64,000 bases of DNA from Muriicola jejuensis. Its GTDB lineage: Bacteria; Bacteroidota; Bacteroidia; Flavobacteriales; Flavobacteriaceae. A program made the position numbers and the translations under genes. The stretch is from assembly GCF_010671595.1 (NCBI RefSeq), contig NZ_JAABOP010000002.1, forward strand, positions 248,001-312,000, given 5' to 3'. Positions within the stretch are counted from its first letter, which is position 1. Every line of letters begins with the position of its first letter. Positions 53,828 through 63,477 of the stretch are shown here, one piece after another. The notes beneath the pieces were generated by a model that was given only the letters and a program-made list of their open reading frames with translations, was not told where the DNA came from and made no database searches.

Positions 53828-55195
53828 ATGAACACATCTCTCCGAACGAAGCTCGAGTTACCGCGTGAGGCTGCCCCACTGGCAGTCTTTCGCATTTTTT
53901 TCGGATTGATGATGGTCTTTTCCATCCTTCGTTTCTGGTATAATGGGTGGATAGAATCCCTTTACCTGGAACCTGTATTTCATTTCTCCTATTACGGCTT
54001 CGAATGGGTAAAGCCTTTGGGCCCTTTCACCTATTTGATCTTTGTGGTATGTGCGCTCGCGGCCCTCGGGATTGCCCTGGGGTACAAATACCGCTGGTCC
54101 TGCCTGCTCTTCTTCCTGAGCTTTACCTACATCGAACTCATGGACAAGACCACGTATCTGAACCACTACTACTTTATCAGCGTGCTTTCCCTCCTGATGA
54201 TCTTCCTTCCCCTTCAGGCCTATTATTCCCTGGATGCCCGGAAACATCCGGAGAAGGCCTATCAGAAGGTACCCGGGTGGACCATTATTTCCATCCGCCT
54301 CCTCCTGGGGATCGTCTATTTCTATGCCGGGTTAGCCAAATTGAATTCCGATTGGATGCTGGAGGCCATGCCCCTGAAAATTTGGCTGCCCTCTAAATTC
54401 GACCTGCCCCTGATCGGCAGTTTACTTGGGAAAGAGTGGGTGCAATACGCCTTTTCCTGGGCCGGGGCCCTATTCGATCTCTCCGTACCTTTCCTTTTGT
54501 TGTTCAAGAGGACCCGTGTTCCGGCTTTTGTCGTCCTTGTCATCTTCCACGTGCTTACCCGTGTTCTCTTCCCCATCGGGATGTTTCCGTATATCATGAT
54601 CGTTTCGGCCATGATCTTTTTCCCACCGTCCGTACACCACAAAATTCTCGAGTTTCTTTCCAGGATCTCAGGGATCGTCAAATCCCGATTCGACAATGGC
54701 CGATTTCTCCCATTCGGGAAAGGGTCGGTATACCGCCTGAGAAATGCCTTTCTGCTGGTTTTCTTCGGCATTCAATTGCTCTTTCCCTGGAGATATCTGC
54801 TTTATCCCGGGGAACTCTTCTGGACCGAGGAGGGCTATCGATTCTCCTGGAGAGTGATGCTGATGGAGAAATCAGGTTATGCCCAGTTCAAGGTAGTGGA
54901 CAGGGATAATGGGAAGTGGGTCTATGTTGACAATTCCGAATTCCTCACCCCATTTCAGGAAAAACAGATGTCCTTTCAACCCGATTTTATTCTGGAATTC
55001 GCCCACTTCCTGGAATCCCATTACCGACAAATGGGATGGGGGGATGTCGCTGTATACGTAGATAGCAGGGTGGCCCTGAACGGCAGGCTGAGTCGGCCCT
55101 TTATAGATCCCGATACAGACCTAACACAATACAAGGATACATTTGAACATAAAACCTGGATATTACCATTTCATGATACGATTAAAGGACTTTAG
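53828..55195 (+). CDS. HTTM protein, homologue of vitamin K-dependent gamma-carboxylase
   Basis: A 455-residue membrane protein with several helices and a C-terminal soluble part. TYLNHYYFISVLS holds His113, and YFYAGLAKLNSDW holds Lys171. From memory, human GGCX has its catalytic His160 and Lys218 in matching contexts (WNNHSYLYGLL, YFIAGVKKLDADW) at the same 58-residue spacing. FHVLTRVLFPIGMFPYIMI and the FSWRVML/KVVDRD region also match GGCX. The human propeptide-binding region is missing (455 against 758 residues). Position after imelysin by 3 bp and overlap with the TonB receptor suggest modification of, or electron supply to, a periplasmic iron system. Confidence 0.88.
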   Translation: MNTSLRTKLELPREAAPLAVFRIFFGLMMVFSILRFWYNGWIESLYLEPVFHFSYYGFEWVKPLGPFTYLIFVVCALAALGIALGYKYRWSCLLFFLSFTYIELMDKTTYLNHYYFISVLSLLMIFLPLQAYYSLDARKHPEKAYQKVPGWTIISIRLLLGIVYFYAGLAKLNSDWMLEAMPLKIWLPSKFDLPLIGSLLGKEWVQYAFSWAGALFDLSVPFLLLFKRTRVPAFVVLVIFHVLTRVLFPIGMFPYIMIVSAMIFFPPSVHHKILEFLSRISGIVKSRFDNGRFLPFGKGSVYRLRNAFLLVFFGIQLLFPWRYLLYPGELFWTEEGYRFSWRVMLMEKSGYAQFKVVDRDNGKWVYVDNSEFLTPFQEKQMSFQPDFILEFAHFLESHYRQMGWGDVAVYVDSRVALNGRLSRPFIDPDTDLTQYKDTFEHKTWILPFHDTIKGL

Positions 55196-57644
55196 TTCGA
55201 TAGGCATAATGCTGCTGGGTTTAATGGCCTTCTCCCAGGGGAGCCTGAAAGGTGTGATCAGCGGACCGGATGGCAGCCCGGTACCCGGTGCAGAGGTGTA
55301 CCTCAAGAATGTGGAGACCCTGACGGAAGCCGGGGAAGAAGGGAATTACGATTTCGGCCCCCTGGAGGACGGGATCTACAGCATGGTCGTATTTGCCTAC
55401 GAATACAAGGTGTACGAGGCCGAGGTGAATGTCGATGGACCTACCGAGGTGAATGTGGGTCTGGAACCCCTTGGGGAATCCCTCTCGGAGGTTGTCCTCA
55501 TACAGGAAAGGCAGAGGATCTTCGCCCTAAAGAGCCTGAAGAAAGTGGAGGGGACGGCTATTTACGCGGGAAAGAAGAGCGAGGTGGTCCTGATGGACCA
55601 GCTGGTAGCCAATGTGGCGGCCAATAATCCCAGGCAGGTGTACAGTCAGGTGGTGGGTCTCAATATTTACGAGAATGGTGATGCCGGCCTGCAGCTGAAT
55701 ATTGGTGGGAGGGGACTGAACCCCAACCGCACGGCCAACTTCAATACCCGTCAGAACGGCTATGATATCAGTGCCGATGCCCTTGGATACCCTGAGAGCT
55801 ATTATACCCCTCCTGCAGAAGCCCTGAGTGAGATCCAGATCGTGAGGGGTGCGGCTTCCCTCCAGTATGGCCCTCAATTTGGCGGTCTGGTCAATTTCAA
55901 GTTCAAGAGACCGGAGAGCGAAAATGCCATCGAATGGACGAGCAGGCAGACCGTAGGGTCCTATAACCTCTTCACAAGTTTCAACAGCCTGAGTGGCACA
56001 GTCGACAATTTCAGCTACTACACCTATTTCAATTATAAGGAAGGGGATGGTTTCCGCCCCAATTCGGCATTCAACAGCCGAAACTACTTCGGTTCATTCA
56101 ACCTCAGGCTCAGTGAGGATACCAAAATCACCTTTGAAGCAACGGTCCTGGACTACCTTGCCAAGCAGGCCGGGGGCCTTACCGATGTTCAATTCGAAGA
56201 GGACCCCTTTTTCAGTAACCGGGAAAGGAACTGGTTCGCCGTAGACTGGAAGTTATTCGCCTTGCGACTGGAACACCGCTTAAATGAGCGTTCTGATCTG
56301 AGCCTACAGCTATTCACCCTGGAGGCGAACCGTTCGGCCCTGGGATTCCGAACCAACCGCGTATCCCAGCCCGATGACCCCAACGAACCCCGCGAACTCC
56401 TCGTGGATGATTTCCGCAACTGGGGGGCAGAATTCAGGTATCTGACAAGGTATCAGACAGGAGGAAAGAACGCGGTCTTACTCCTGGGCACCAAATATTA
56501 TCAGACCGACAACCGTCAACAGCAAGGGCCCGGGAGCGCAGCCGCGGATGCCGATTTCAGCTTCTACACCCAGGATTACCCCAATTACGAGCGGCAGTCG
56601 GCTTTTGAACTCCCCAATACCAACCTGGCTTTTTTCGGAGAGAATATCTTCGATCTCAGCCCGCGATTCTCTGTCACTCCCGGGTTCCGCTGGGAATATA
56701 TCAAAACGGAGAGCGAGGGTTCATACAGGAATATAGTGCTCGATCTGGCAGGGAACCCCCTTCTGAATGAAGAGGTCCCCGACAACCGCACGTTTGAACG
56801 CAACTTCCTCCTGCTCGGGGTAGGTGCCACCTACAAAATGGGAGAAAGCAATGAGCTATACGCCAACATCTCCCAGAATTACCGCTCGGTGACCTTCAGC
56901 GATATACGGGTGGTGAACCCGTCTTTCCAAATTGCGGAAGATATCAGGGATGAAGACGGATTTACGGCCGATCTGGGTTTCAGAGGGGATTACAAAAAGC
57001 TTCTTTCCTTTGACCTCAGTGTTTTCGGCCTTCTCTATGACGACCGCCTGGGAGAGATCCTGAAGAATGAGACCCGTACCAACGCCAATGGAGAGGTGGT
57101 GGAGACCGGGAGGGTGGTCCGATTCCGGGGCAATATCGGAACGGCCCTGATGTTCGGGGTGGAAAGCTTCCTGGACTGGAACCTCAAAAGGACCTTTTTC
57201 CCGGGCGAGGACAAGCTGCGTTCCAGTGTCTTCCTCAACATGGCCCTGACCGATTCGGAATATCTCAAATCCGAAGAATCCGGGGTGGAGGGGAACCGGG
57301 TGGAATTCATCCCAAGGGTCAACATGAAGACCGGACTCCAGTTCGGATACGGGAATTTCCTGGGGAGTTTACAGTATTCCTATTTGTCTGAGCAATTCAC
57401 CGATGCAACGAATGCGCCTAGGGATATCAATGACAATCAGAGAGGCATAGAAGGGACCATCCCTGCCTATGATATCATGGATCTCTCCCTGTCGTATAGT
57501 TACCGAAGATGGAAACTGGAGGCGGGTATGAATAACCTCCTGGACAACCGCTACTTTACCCGAAGGGCAACAGGGTATCCCGGCCCGGGTATCATCCCGG
57601 CGGAGCCCCGTACATTTTACACCGGCATACAGTTTCAATGGTAA
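55173..57644 (+). CDS. TonB-dependent receptor (FecA-like)
   Basis: An 823-residue outer-membrane receptor. A signal peptide (IGIMLLGLMAFSQG) is followed by a carboxypeptidase-regulatory-like domain (LKGVISGPDGSPVPGAEVYLKN), the plug (VYSQVVGLNIYENGDAGLQLNIGGRG, SEIQIVRGAASLQYGPQFGGLVN) and a 22-strand barrel ending NLLDNRYFTRRATGYPGPGIIPAEPRTFYTGIQFQW in pieces; the last residue is Trp/aromatic as expected. FecA-type receptors import ferric chelates. The start at 55173 overlaps the HTTM gene by 23 bp, so both are translated from one mRNA. Confidence 0.92.
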   Translation: MIRLKDFSSIGIMLLGLMAFSQGSLKGVISGPDGSPVPGAEVYLKNVETLTEAGEEGNYDFGPLEDGIYSMVVFAYEYKVYEAEVNVDGPTEVNVGLEPLGESLSEVVLIQERQRIFALKSLKKVEGTAIYAGKKSEVVLMDQLVANVAANNPRQVYSQVVGLNIYENGDAGLQLNIGGRGLNPNRTANFNTRQNGYDISADALGYPESYYTPPAEALSEIQIVRGAASLQYGPQFGGLVNFKFKRPESENAIEWTSRQTVGSYNLFTSFNSLSGTVDNFSYYTYFNYKEGDGFRPNSAFNSRNYFGSFNLRLSEDTKITFEATVLDYLAKQAGGLTDVQFEEDPFFSNRERNWFAVDWKLFALRLEHRLNERSDLSLQLFTLEANRSALGFRTNRVSQPDDPNEPRELLVDDFRNWGAEFRYLTRYQTGGKNAVLLLGTKYYQTDNRQQQGPGSAAADADFSFYTQDYPNYERQSAFELPNTNLAFFGENIFDLSPRFSVTPGFRWEYIKTESEGSYRNIVLDLAGNPLLNEEVPDNRTFERNFLLLGVGATYKMGESNELYANISQNYRSVTFSDIRVVNPSFQIAEDIRDEDGFTADLGFRGDYKKLLSFDLSVFGLLYDDRLGEILKNETRTNANGEVVETGRVVRFRGNIGTALMFGVESFLDWNLKRTFFPGEDKLRSSVFLNMALTDSEYLKSEESGVEGNRVEFIPRVNMKTGLQFGYGNFLGSLQYSYLSEQFTDATNAPRDINDNQRGIEGTIPAYDIMDLSLSYSYRRWKLEAGMNNLLDNRYFTRRATGYPGPGIIPAEPRTFYTGIQFQW

Positions 57645-57769
57645 TTAAAGGGGCTGAAAGGCAATCTGTTCGGCTATTGAAATAAGGGACACCAGGATAA
57701 TGGTCCACTGGCAGATCACCTGTACGGTCACATTTCCAAAAACACTGTGCAGGTTGCTCTAAAAAGTGG

Positions 57770-57799
57770 TATATTTGCACGCAATTAATCCTTAATTGC
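57770..57799 (+). promoter_or_regulatory. guaB promoter and inverted repeat next to the start codon
   Basis: TATATTTG (57770-57777) matches TAnnTTTG. Right after it GCAATTAA (57781-57788) and TTAATTGC (57792-57799) form an exact 8-bp inverted repeat with a 3-bp spacer, and the ATG follows directly at 57800. Confidence 0.65.
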
Positions 57800-59272
57800 A
57801 TGGAAGCCCACCTCAATAAGATTCTCGGAGAAGGTCTCACCTATGACGACGTACTCCTGGTCCCAGCATTTTCTGAAGTCCTGCCCCGCGATGTGAATAT
57901 CCAGACCCGATTCACACGGAACATCACTATAAACATCCCGATCGTATCCGCAGCCATGGATACGGTAACGGAATCCAAGATGGCCATCGCCATGGCCAGG
58001 GAAGGCGGTATTGGCGTACTCCACAAGAACATGAGCATCGAAGACCAGGCCATGAAGGTGAGGAAGGTGAAACGGGCGGAAAGCGGGATGATCCTCGATC
58101 CTGTAACCCTCCCGATAGATGCCCTGGTAAGGGACGCAAAGGCCAACATGAGGGAGCACAGTATAGGCGGGATCCCCATTGTAGACAAGGACCAGAAGCT
58201 CCTTGGGATCGTGACCAACAGAGACCTTCGATTCGAAAAGAACAATGACCGTCCTATCTCAGAAGTGATGACCTCCAAGAATCTTGTGACCGTAGCGGAG
58301 GGAACCTCTATGGCCGAAGCCGAGGATATTCTGCAGGCCAATAAAATAGAAAAATTGCCGGTGGTCAACAAGGACTACAAGCTGGTCGGGCTGATCACTT
58401 TCAGGGACATCACAAAGCTCACCCAGAAGCCTATTGCCAATAAAGACACCTATGGCAGGTTGAGGGTAGCCGCTGCAATAGGAGTCACCGCAGACGCCCT
58501 GGAGCGTACCTCTGCCCTGGTAAAGTCGGGAGTGGATGCTGTGGTCATCGATACGGCCCACGGACATTCGAAAGGGGTGGTCACGGTATTGAAAGAAGTT
58601 AAAAAGAAATTTCCTTCCCTCGAGGTGATCGTGGGGAATATTGCCACCGCGGAAGCGGCCAGGTATCTGGTCGATGCCGGGGCCGATGCGGTAAAGGTGG
58701 GTATAGGACCCGGGTCTATTTGTACGACCAGGGTTATAGCCGGCGTAGGCTTCCCTCAGTTTTCAGCCGTACTGGAAGTGGCAGCGGCTATCAAAGGCAG
58801 CGGGGTACCCGTGATCGCAGACGGCGGGATAAGGTATACGGGTGACATCCCCAAAGCCCTTGCTGCGGGTGCAGATACGGTCATGCTGGGATCCCTCCTG
58901 GCAGGTACCAAGGAGTCTCCGGGAGAAACCATCATCTACGAGGGCCGTAAGTTCAAATCCTACAGGGGTATGGGTTCCGTGGAGGCCATGAAGCAGGGGA
59001 GCAAGGACCGCTACTTCCAGGATGTGGAAGACGATATCAAGAAACTGGTCCCTGAAGGAATTGTGGGAAGGGTGCCTTATAAGGGCGACCTGTTTGAGAG
59101 CATCCATCAGTTCGTAGGTGGACTCAGGGCCGGGATGGGGTATTGCGGTGCCAAGGATATCCCTTCACTTCAGGAAAAGGGCCGGTTTGTCAAGATCACC
59201 AGTAGCGGGATCACTGAGAGTCATCCTCACCATGTGACCATCACCAAGGAATCTCCGAATTACAGTCGATAA
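57800..59272 (+). CDS. guaB: Inosine-5'-monophosphate dehydrogenase
   Basis: A 490-residue enzyme that makes XMP from IMP with NAD+, the entry to guanine nucleotides. The barrel contains two CBS domains (about residues 95-205). The catalytic Cys is in [17 protein letters not shown], with the flap following ([16 protein letters not shown]). The CBS pair suggests ATP/GTP control. An inverted repeat lies directly before the ATG. The thioredoxin gene is convergent, 7 bp away. Confidence 0.97.
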   Translation: MEAHLNKILGEGLTYDDVLLVPAFSEVLPRDVNIQTRFTRNITINIPIVSAAMDTVTESKMAIAMAREGGIGVLHKNMSIEDQAMKVRKVKRAESGMILDPVTLPIDALVRDAKANMREHSIGGIPIVDKDQKLLGIVTNRDLRFEKNNDRPISEVMTSKNLVTVAEGTSMAEAEDILQANKIEKLPVVNKDYKLVGLITFRDITKLTQKPIANKDTYGRLRVAAAIGVTADALERTSALVKSGVDAVVIDTAHGHSKGVVTVLKEVKKKFPSLEVIVGNIATAEAARYLVDAGADAVKVGIGPGSICTTRVIAGVGFPQFSAVLEVAAAIKGSGVPVIADGGIRYTGDIPKALAAGADTVMLGSLLAGTKESPGETIIYEGRKFKSYRGMGSVEAMKQGSKDRYFQDVEDDIKKLVPEGIVGRVPYKGDLFESIHQFVGGLRAGMGYCGAKDIPSLQEKGRFVKITSSGITESHPHHVTITKESPNYSR

Positions 59273-59279
59273 AAAGGGG

Positions 59280-59816
59280 CTATTTGCTTTGGCCGCTGTA
59301 GGTTTTCCAATCCAGTTCCTTGTAGATATCCTCCCCGAAATACCGGGCGATATTCAGGAATGGACCGGGTTTCTGGTATCCGGGGACCGGTGAGAGCATG
59401 TTGAATTGCTCATCCAGGAACACAACTGTAGGATAGCTCAGCCGACCCTGCAGGAGGGCAGCGGCAAATTGGTGATATCCCCGTCTTCCCGAAGGTACAT
59501 AGGTATAGGTCTTTCCTTTGAATTCGATGGGTTCCTTTCCTTCCCCATCCATTTTCACCATATAGAAATTCTCATTCATGTAGGCAGCTACCTGCGGGTT
59601 CTGAAAGGTGTCCTGGTCCATGCGTTTGCACCATCCACACCAATCCGTATAGACGTCGATAAAGATCTTTTTGGTATTGCCGTCTTTCCTGGCCAGTTCG
59701 GTGGCTTCCTGCCACGTCAGCCATTGTACCTGCTGGGCCTGGGCGTCAGAAATGCCGCCTCCCAGGAGGAATGAGAACATCAAAAGAACGGTAAAGTATA
59801 GTTGTTTCATAGCCAT
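59280..59816 (-). CDS. Secreted thioredoxin-like protein
   Basis: A 178-residue exported protein (MAMKQLYFTVLLMFSFLLGG) with a thioredoxin fold: VYTDWCGWCKRMDQDTFQN holds the CxxC pair (WCGWC), followed by YPTVVFLDEQFNML with the cis-Pro. It resembles DUF255 or thioredoxin-7-like periplasmic reductases. The start chosen at 59816 gives a short signal; the longer frame to 59846 adds charged residues that would spoil it. It is convergent with guaB. Confidence 0.86.
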   Translation of the reverse strand: MAMKQLYFTVLLMFSFLLGGGISDAQAQQVQWLTWQEATELARKDGNTKKIFIDVYTDWCGWCKRMDQDTFQNPQVAAYMNENFYMVKMDGEGKEPIEFKGKTYTYVPSGRRGYHQFAAALLQGRLSYPTVVFLDEQFNMLSPVPGYQKPGPFLNIARYFGEDIYKELDWKTYSGQSK

Positions 59817-59908
59817 TTGTTTCGACCGTAGTCGTAATTCTGTCACTAAAATAACGAATTTTGACCTGCTTTATTTTGGCAATACCAGCAAATAGCTAAG
59901 TGGAGCGA

Positions 59909-61150
59909 CTATTTCGCGACTGCCTTCCTTTTCACCGGCTGGAAGAGTTCGGCCTGGTCTACCTGGTTCCTGATGATATCCTCAAAGGTTTCCCGCTTCG
60001 TGATCAGGTGTGCCTTGCCCTTGTGCCACATGACCTCAGCCGGCCTGTAACGGGAGTTGTAGTTACTCGACATGGTGAAGCAATAGGCGCCCGCATTTCG
60101 GAAACAAAGGATGTCCCCTTCCCTGATCTCGCTGATCCTGCGATTGCTGCCAAAGGTGTCGGTCTCGCAAATGTATCCCACCACGGAGTAATACCGTTCC
60201 CTTCCTTCGGGGTTGGAAATGTTGATGATCTCATGGGAAGCACCGTAAAGCATGGGTCGGATCAGGTGGTTAAAACCGGAATCCACACTGGCAAAGACGG
60301 TGGAGGTGGTCTGTTTGACCACATTGACCCTGGCCAGGAAGTAGCCCGCCTCACTCACCAGGAATTTCCCCGGCTCAAAAGCGAGGGTGAGGTCTCGCCC
60401 GTACTCCTTACAGAATGCATTGAAACGGCTGCCCAGTTTTTGGCCGAGTTCCTCAATATTGGTCTGTATGTCACCTGACTTATAGGGTACTTTGAAGCCA
60501 CTGCCAAAATCGATGAATTCGAGGTCCTCAAAGTGTTTCGCGGTTTCGAAAAGGATCTCTGAGGCGTAAAGAAAGACCTCTATATCCAGGATATCGCTCC
60601 CGGTGTGCATGTGGATGCCGTTGATATTCATCTTGGTCAGTTCCACGATACGGAGCAGGTGAGGTATCTGGTGGATGCTGATGCCGAATTTGGAATCGAT
60701 ATGACCCACGGAGATCTTTGTATTTCCCCCTGCCATGACATGAGGGTTGATCCGGATACAGACCGGAACGTGCGGATGTCTGGTCCCGAATTGCTCGAGG
60801 ATAGACAGGTTGTCTATGTTGATCTTAACTCCGAGTCGGGTGGCCTCTTCGATCTCTTCCAGGGAAACCCCATTGGGCGTGTAAATGATATCCTCAGGGG
60901 AAAATCCCGCGAGAAGACCCAGTCTTACCTCCTGTATGGAGACTGTGTCGAGTCCACTCCCCAGACTGTTCATCAACCTCAGGATGCTTAGGTTGGACAA
61001 GGCCTTGGCGGCGTAGTTCAGTTTCAGGTTGGGCACACTGCTGAAGGCTTTGGTAAGTCTTTTAAACTGAGAAGTGATCTTCTCGGTGTCATAGACGTAT
61101 ACCGGGGCTCCAAACTCGTCGGCAATGTTAAGGAGATCTGCGTGTTTCAT
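59909..61150 (-). CDS. lysA: Diaminopimelate decarboxylase
   Basis: A 413-residue PLP enzyme of the last step of lysine synthesis. The PLP Lys is in KLNYAAKALSNL, the specificity helix and GHIDSKFGI follow, GSGFKVPYKSGDI is the phosphate-binding loop, and the second-domain residues are in CETDTFGSNRRI and RNAGAYCFTMSSNYNSR. It forms dimers. A promoter with TTTG, 20 bp and TAGTTTTG lies upstream on its strand. Confidence 0.94.
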   Translation of the reverse strand: MKHADLLNIADEFGAPVYVYDTEKITSQFKRLTKAFSSVPNLKLNYAAKALSNLSILRLMNSLGSGLDTVSIQEVRLGLLAGFSPEDIIYTPNGVSLEEIEEATRLGVKINIDNLSILEQFGTRHPHVPVCIRINPHVMAGGNTKISVGHIDSKFGISIHQIPHLLRIVELTKMNINGIHMHTGSDILDIEVFLYASEILFETAKHFEDLEFIDFGSGFKVPYKSGDIQTNIEELGQKLGSRFNAFCKEYGRDLTLAFEPGKFLVSEAGYFLARVNVVKQTTSTVFASVDSGFNHLIRPMLYGASHEIINISNPEGRERYYSVVGYICETDTFGSNRRISEIREGDILCFRNAGAYCFTMSSNYNSRYRPAEVMWHKGKAHLITKRETFEDIIRNQVDQAELFQPVKRKAVAK

Positions 61151-61166
61151 GATGAATACTTTGGAA

Positions 61167-61198
61167 CAAAACTAAGGCAGATAAGGAGTCCACCCAAA
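61167..61198 (-). promoter_or_regulatory. Promoter of lysA
   Basis: On the minus strand TTTG (complement of 61195-61198), 20 bp, TAGTTTTG (complement of 61167-61174). The element ends 16 bp before the lysA ATG. Confidence 0.68.
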
Positions 61199-61218
61199 AT
61201 AAAAATGTATAATTAGAA

Positions 61219-61249
61219 AAATACAACAATTAGTTATAAATACAACAAT
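61219..61249. repeat. 12-bp direct repeat between divergent promoters
   Basis: AAATACAACAAT at 61219-61230 and again at 61238-61249, a 19-bp period, between the lysA and LON-domain promoters. It is a candidate operator for a dimeric regulator binding in tandem. Confidence 0.5.
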
Positions 61250-61266
61250 ATTCCCCTGTATTTACA

Positions 61267-61298
61267 TTTGTCCTTGAAGAGCCGACTTCGTATTTTTA
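61267..61298 (+). promoter_or_regulatory. Promoter of the LON-domain gene
   Basis: TTTG (61267-61270), 20 bp, TATTTTTA (61291-61298), one base off the -7 consensus, 13 bp before the GTG start. Confidence 0.6.
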
Positions 61299-61311
61299 CT
61301 AAAATTCAAAC

Positions 61312-61950
61312 GTGAAACTACCTTTCTTTCCGCTACAAACCGTTTTTTTTCCGGGCGAAACCGTGCCCCTGCATATCTTCGAGGAGCGCTACAAAGAGCT
61401 CATTCACGATTGCCGCAAGGAGGCTATCACCTTTGGTATCCCGGTCTATATCCACGACAGGATCACCTATGGCACGGAAGTACAGCTGGTGGAAGTGGTG
61501 ACCACATACGAAAACGGATCCATGGACGTGGTATGCGTGGCAAGGCAGGTCTTCCAGGTGATGACCTTCGACCACGAAATGGACGGAAAGCTCTATGCCG
61601 GGGGCGTGGTTAAATTCCTCGAGAGCATCAATGACGGGGACCTGCAGACCAAGAAGGAGGTCCTTGAGGGTATACGGGAATTGTACGATCTCATGGGGGT
61701 GCCCTTTGAACCCATAGCTCCGGAAAAGTTCAACCCCTTTATGCTCGGACATAAAATGGGTCTATCCTTCGAGCAGGAACACGAACTGTTGCAGATCACC
61801 AGGGAGAGCGATAGGCTTGCCTATATCAAAAAGCACCTCGATCAGACCATAAGGGTCCTCAAGCAGGTAGACCGTACCAAAACCCTCATAGAGATGAACG
61901 GGCATTTCAGGAATTTTGACCCGCTGGATTTCAAAGATTTTAAAGTATAA
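61312..61950 (+). CDS. LON peptidase substrate-binding-domain protein
   Basis: A 212-residue protein equal to the N-terminal (LAN) domain of Lon protease with no AAA+ or protease part. LPFFPLQTVFFPGETVPLHIFEERY is the family start. Such stand-alone proteins occur in many Bacteroidota and may act as substrate adaptors. The start is GTG at 61312. sucC follows on the same strand with its own -7 element. Confidence 0.88.
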   Translation: MKLPFFPLQTVFFPGETVPLHIFEERYKELIHDCRKEAITFGIPVYIHDRITYGTEVQLVEVVTTYENGSMDVVCVARQVFQVMTFDHEMDGKLYAGGVVKFLESINDGDLQTKKEVLEGIRELYDLMGVPFEPIAPEKFNPFMLGHKMGLSFEQEHELLQITRESDRLAYIKKHLDQTIRVLKQVDRTKTLIEMNGHFRNFDPLDFKDFKV

Positions 61951-61990
61951 GAAGCTTGTTGTATAAATAGGGTAACTGCGTGATCTTTCC

Positions 61991-61998
61991 TATTTTTG
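61991..61998 (+). promoter_or_regulatory. -7 promoter element of sucC
   Basis: TATTTTTG matches TAnnTTTG, 25 bp before the sucC ATG. Confidence 0.55.
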
Positions 61999-62023
61999 CA
62001 GTCAACTAACGTAAAATAACCAT

Positions 62024-63217
62024 ATGAATCTTCACGAATATCAGGGAAAGGAAATCTTAGCCAGCTTTGGCGTTCGTATTCAAAGGGGCATTGTGGCCCA
62101 CAACGCAAAGGAAGCCGTGGAAGTTGCCAAACAACTGAACCAGGAAACGGGGACCTCATGGTATGTTATCAAGGCTCAGGTCCACGCAGGTGGACGGGGT
62201 AAAGGAGGTGGTGTAAAGCTCGCAAAAAATCTCAAGGAGGTAGAGGAGATCGCCGGGAAGATCATTGGGATGAACCTTGTGACCCCTCAAACTTCCGCCA
62301 AGGGCAAGAAGGTGCACCAGGTACTGGTGGCTGAGGACGTGTACTATCCAGGTCCGAGTGAGACCAGTGAATTCTATGTCTCCGTGCTGCTCAACAGGGC
62401 TAAGGGGCGGAACATGATCATGTATTCTACGGAAGGTGGAATGGATATAGAGGAGGTGGCCGATAAAACACCCCACCTGATCTTTACAGAAGAAATTGAC
62501 CCGTCAACCGGCCTGCTCGCTTTCCAGGCCAGGAAGATAGCCTTCAACCTGGGGCTGTCGGGTACCGCATTCAAGGAGATGACCAAATTCATTTCCTCCC
62601 TCTACAAGGCCTATGAGCAAAGTGATGCCAGCCTGTTCGAGATCAACCCGGTGTTGAAAACCTCGGACGACAAAATATTGGCTGTCGATGCCAAGGTGTC
62701 TATAGACGACAATGCCCTGTTCAGGAGAAAGCAGTACGCCGAGATGCGCGATCTCAGGGAAGAGAATCCCATTGAGGTCGAAGCACGGGCCGTGGGATTG
62801 AATTACGTGGACCTCGACGGTAACGTGGGATGTATGGTCAATGGGGCCGGACTTGCCATGGCTACCATGGACCTCATCAAAATGGCAGGGGGAGAACCGG
62901 CCAACTTTCTTGACGTGGGAGGTACAGCAGACGCTAAAAGGGTAGAGGAGGCCTTCAGGATCATCCTTAAAGACCCCAATGTAAAAGCAATCCTTATCAA
63001 TATCTTTGGGGGTATCGTGAGATGCGACCGGGTCGCCCAGGGTGTGGTCGATGCTTACAAGAATATGGGAGACGCAATAAAGGTTCCGATTATCGTGAGG
63101 TTGCAGGGGACCAATGCAGAGCTGGCCAAGGAGATCATAGACAATTCCGGCCTGGCCGTGCATTCGGCCGTACAGTTCCAGGAGGCAGCTGACAAGGTGA
63201 AGGAGGTCCTGGCCTGA
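62024..63217 (+). CDS. sucC: Succinyl-CoA synthetase beta subunit
   Basis: A 397-residue ATP-grasp subunit of the TCA-cycle enzyme that makes ATP or GTP from succinyl-CoA. The start [17 protein letters not shown], the nucleotide segment [20 protein letters not shown], and the C-terminal [13 protein letters not shown] and [16 protein letters not shown] are diagnostic. The alpha subunit gene sucD is not adjacent; a terminator follows at once. Confidence 0.97.
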   Translation: MNLHEYQGKEILASFGVRIQRGIVAHNAKEAVEVAKQLNQETGTSWYVIKAQVHAGGRGKGGGVKLAKNLKEVEEIAGKIIGMNLVTPQTSAKGKKVHQVLVAEDVYYPGPSETSEFYVSVLLNRAKGRNMIMYSTEGGMDIEEVADKTPHLIFTEEIDPSTGLLAFQARKIAFNLGLSGTAFKEMTKFISSLYKAYEQSDASLFEINPVLKTSDDKILAVDAKVSIDDNALFRRKQYAEMRDLREENPIEVEARAVGLNYVDLDGNVGCMVNGAGLAMATMDLIKMAGGEPANFLDVGGTADAKRVEEAFRIILKDPNVKAILINIFGGIVRCDRVAQGVVDAYKNMGDAIKVPIIVRLQGTNAELAKEIIDNSGLAVHSAVQFQEAADKVKEVLA

Positions 63218-63240
63218 CAATCGGTTTGATTAAATAGTGG

Positions 63241-63274
63241 AAAGGAGATGCTCAAATGCATCTCCTTTTTTTTG
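63241..63274 (+). terminator. Rho-independent terminator of sucC
   Basis: AAGGAGATGC and GCATCTCCTT form a 10-bp stem with a 5-6 base loop and a long T tract, 25 bp after the stop. The following 200 bp up to the next start are AT-rich leader sequence with no gene. Confidence 0.88.
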
Positions 63275-63477
63275 GCCAGACCTGAACTGCTGAAGCATTC
63301 AAATGCGCTCTGTATTCTCATGGGATCCTGCTAGATCAGATCGTATAAAAACAGTTTTCTTCTCCTTTGATTGTTTAAATATTTGTTAAACCTGGAGAAA
63401 ATTGTAACATCCTCAAATTACAATCGTCTTTAATAACAAATCATCAATCTAATTATTAATCAAAAAACAAACTAGTC

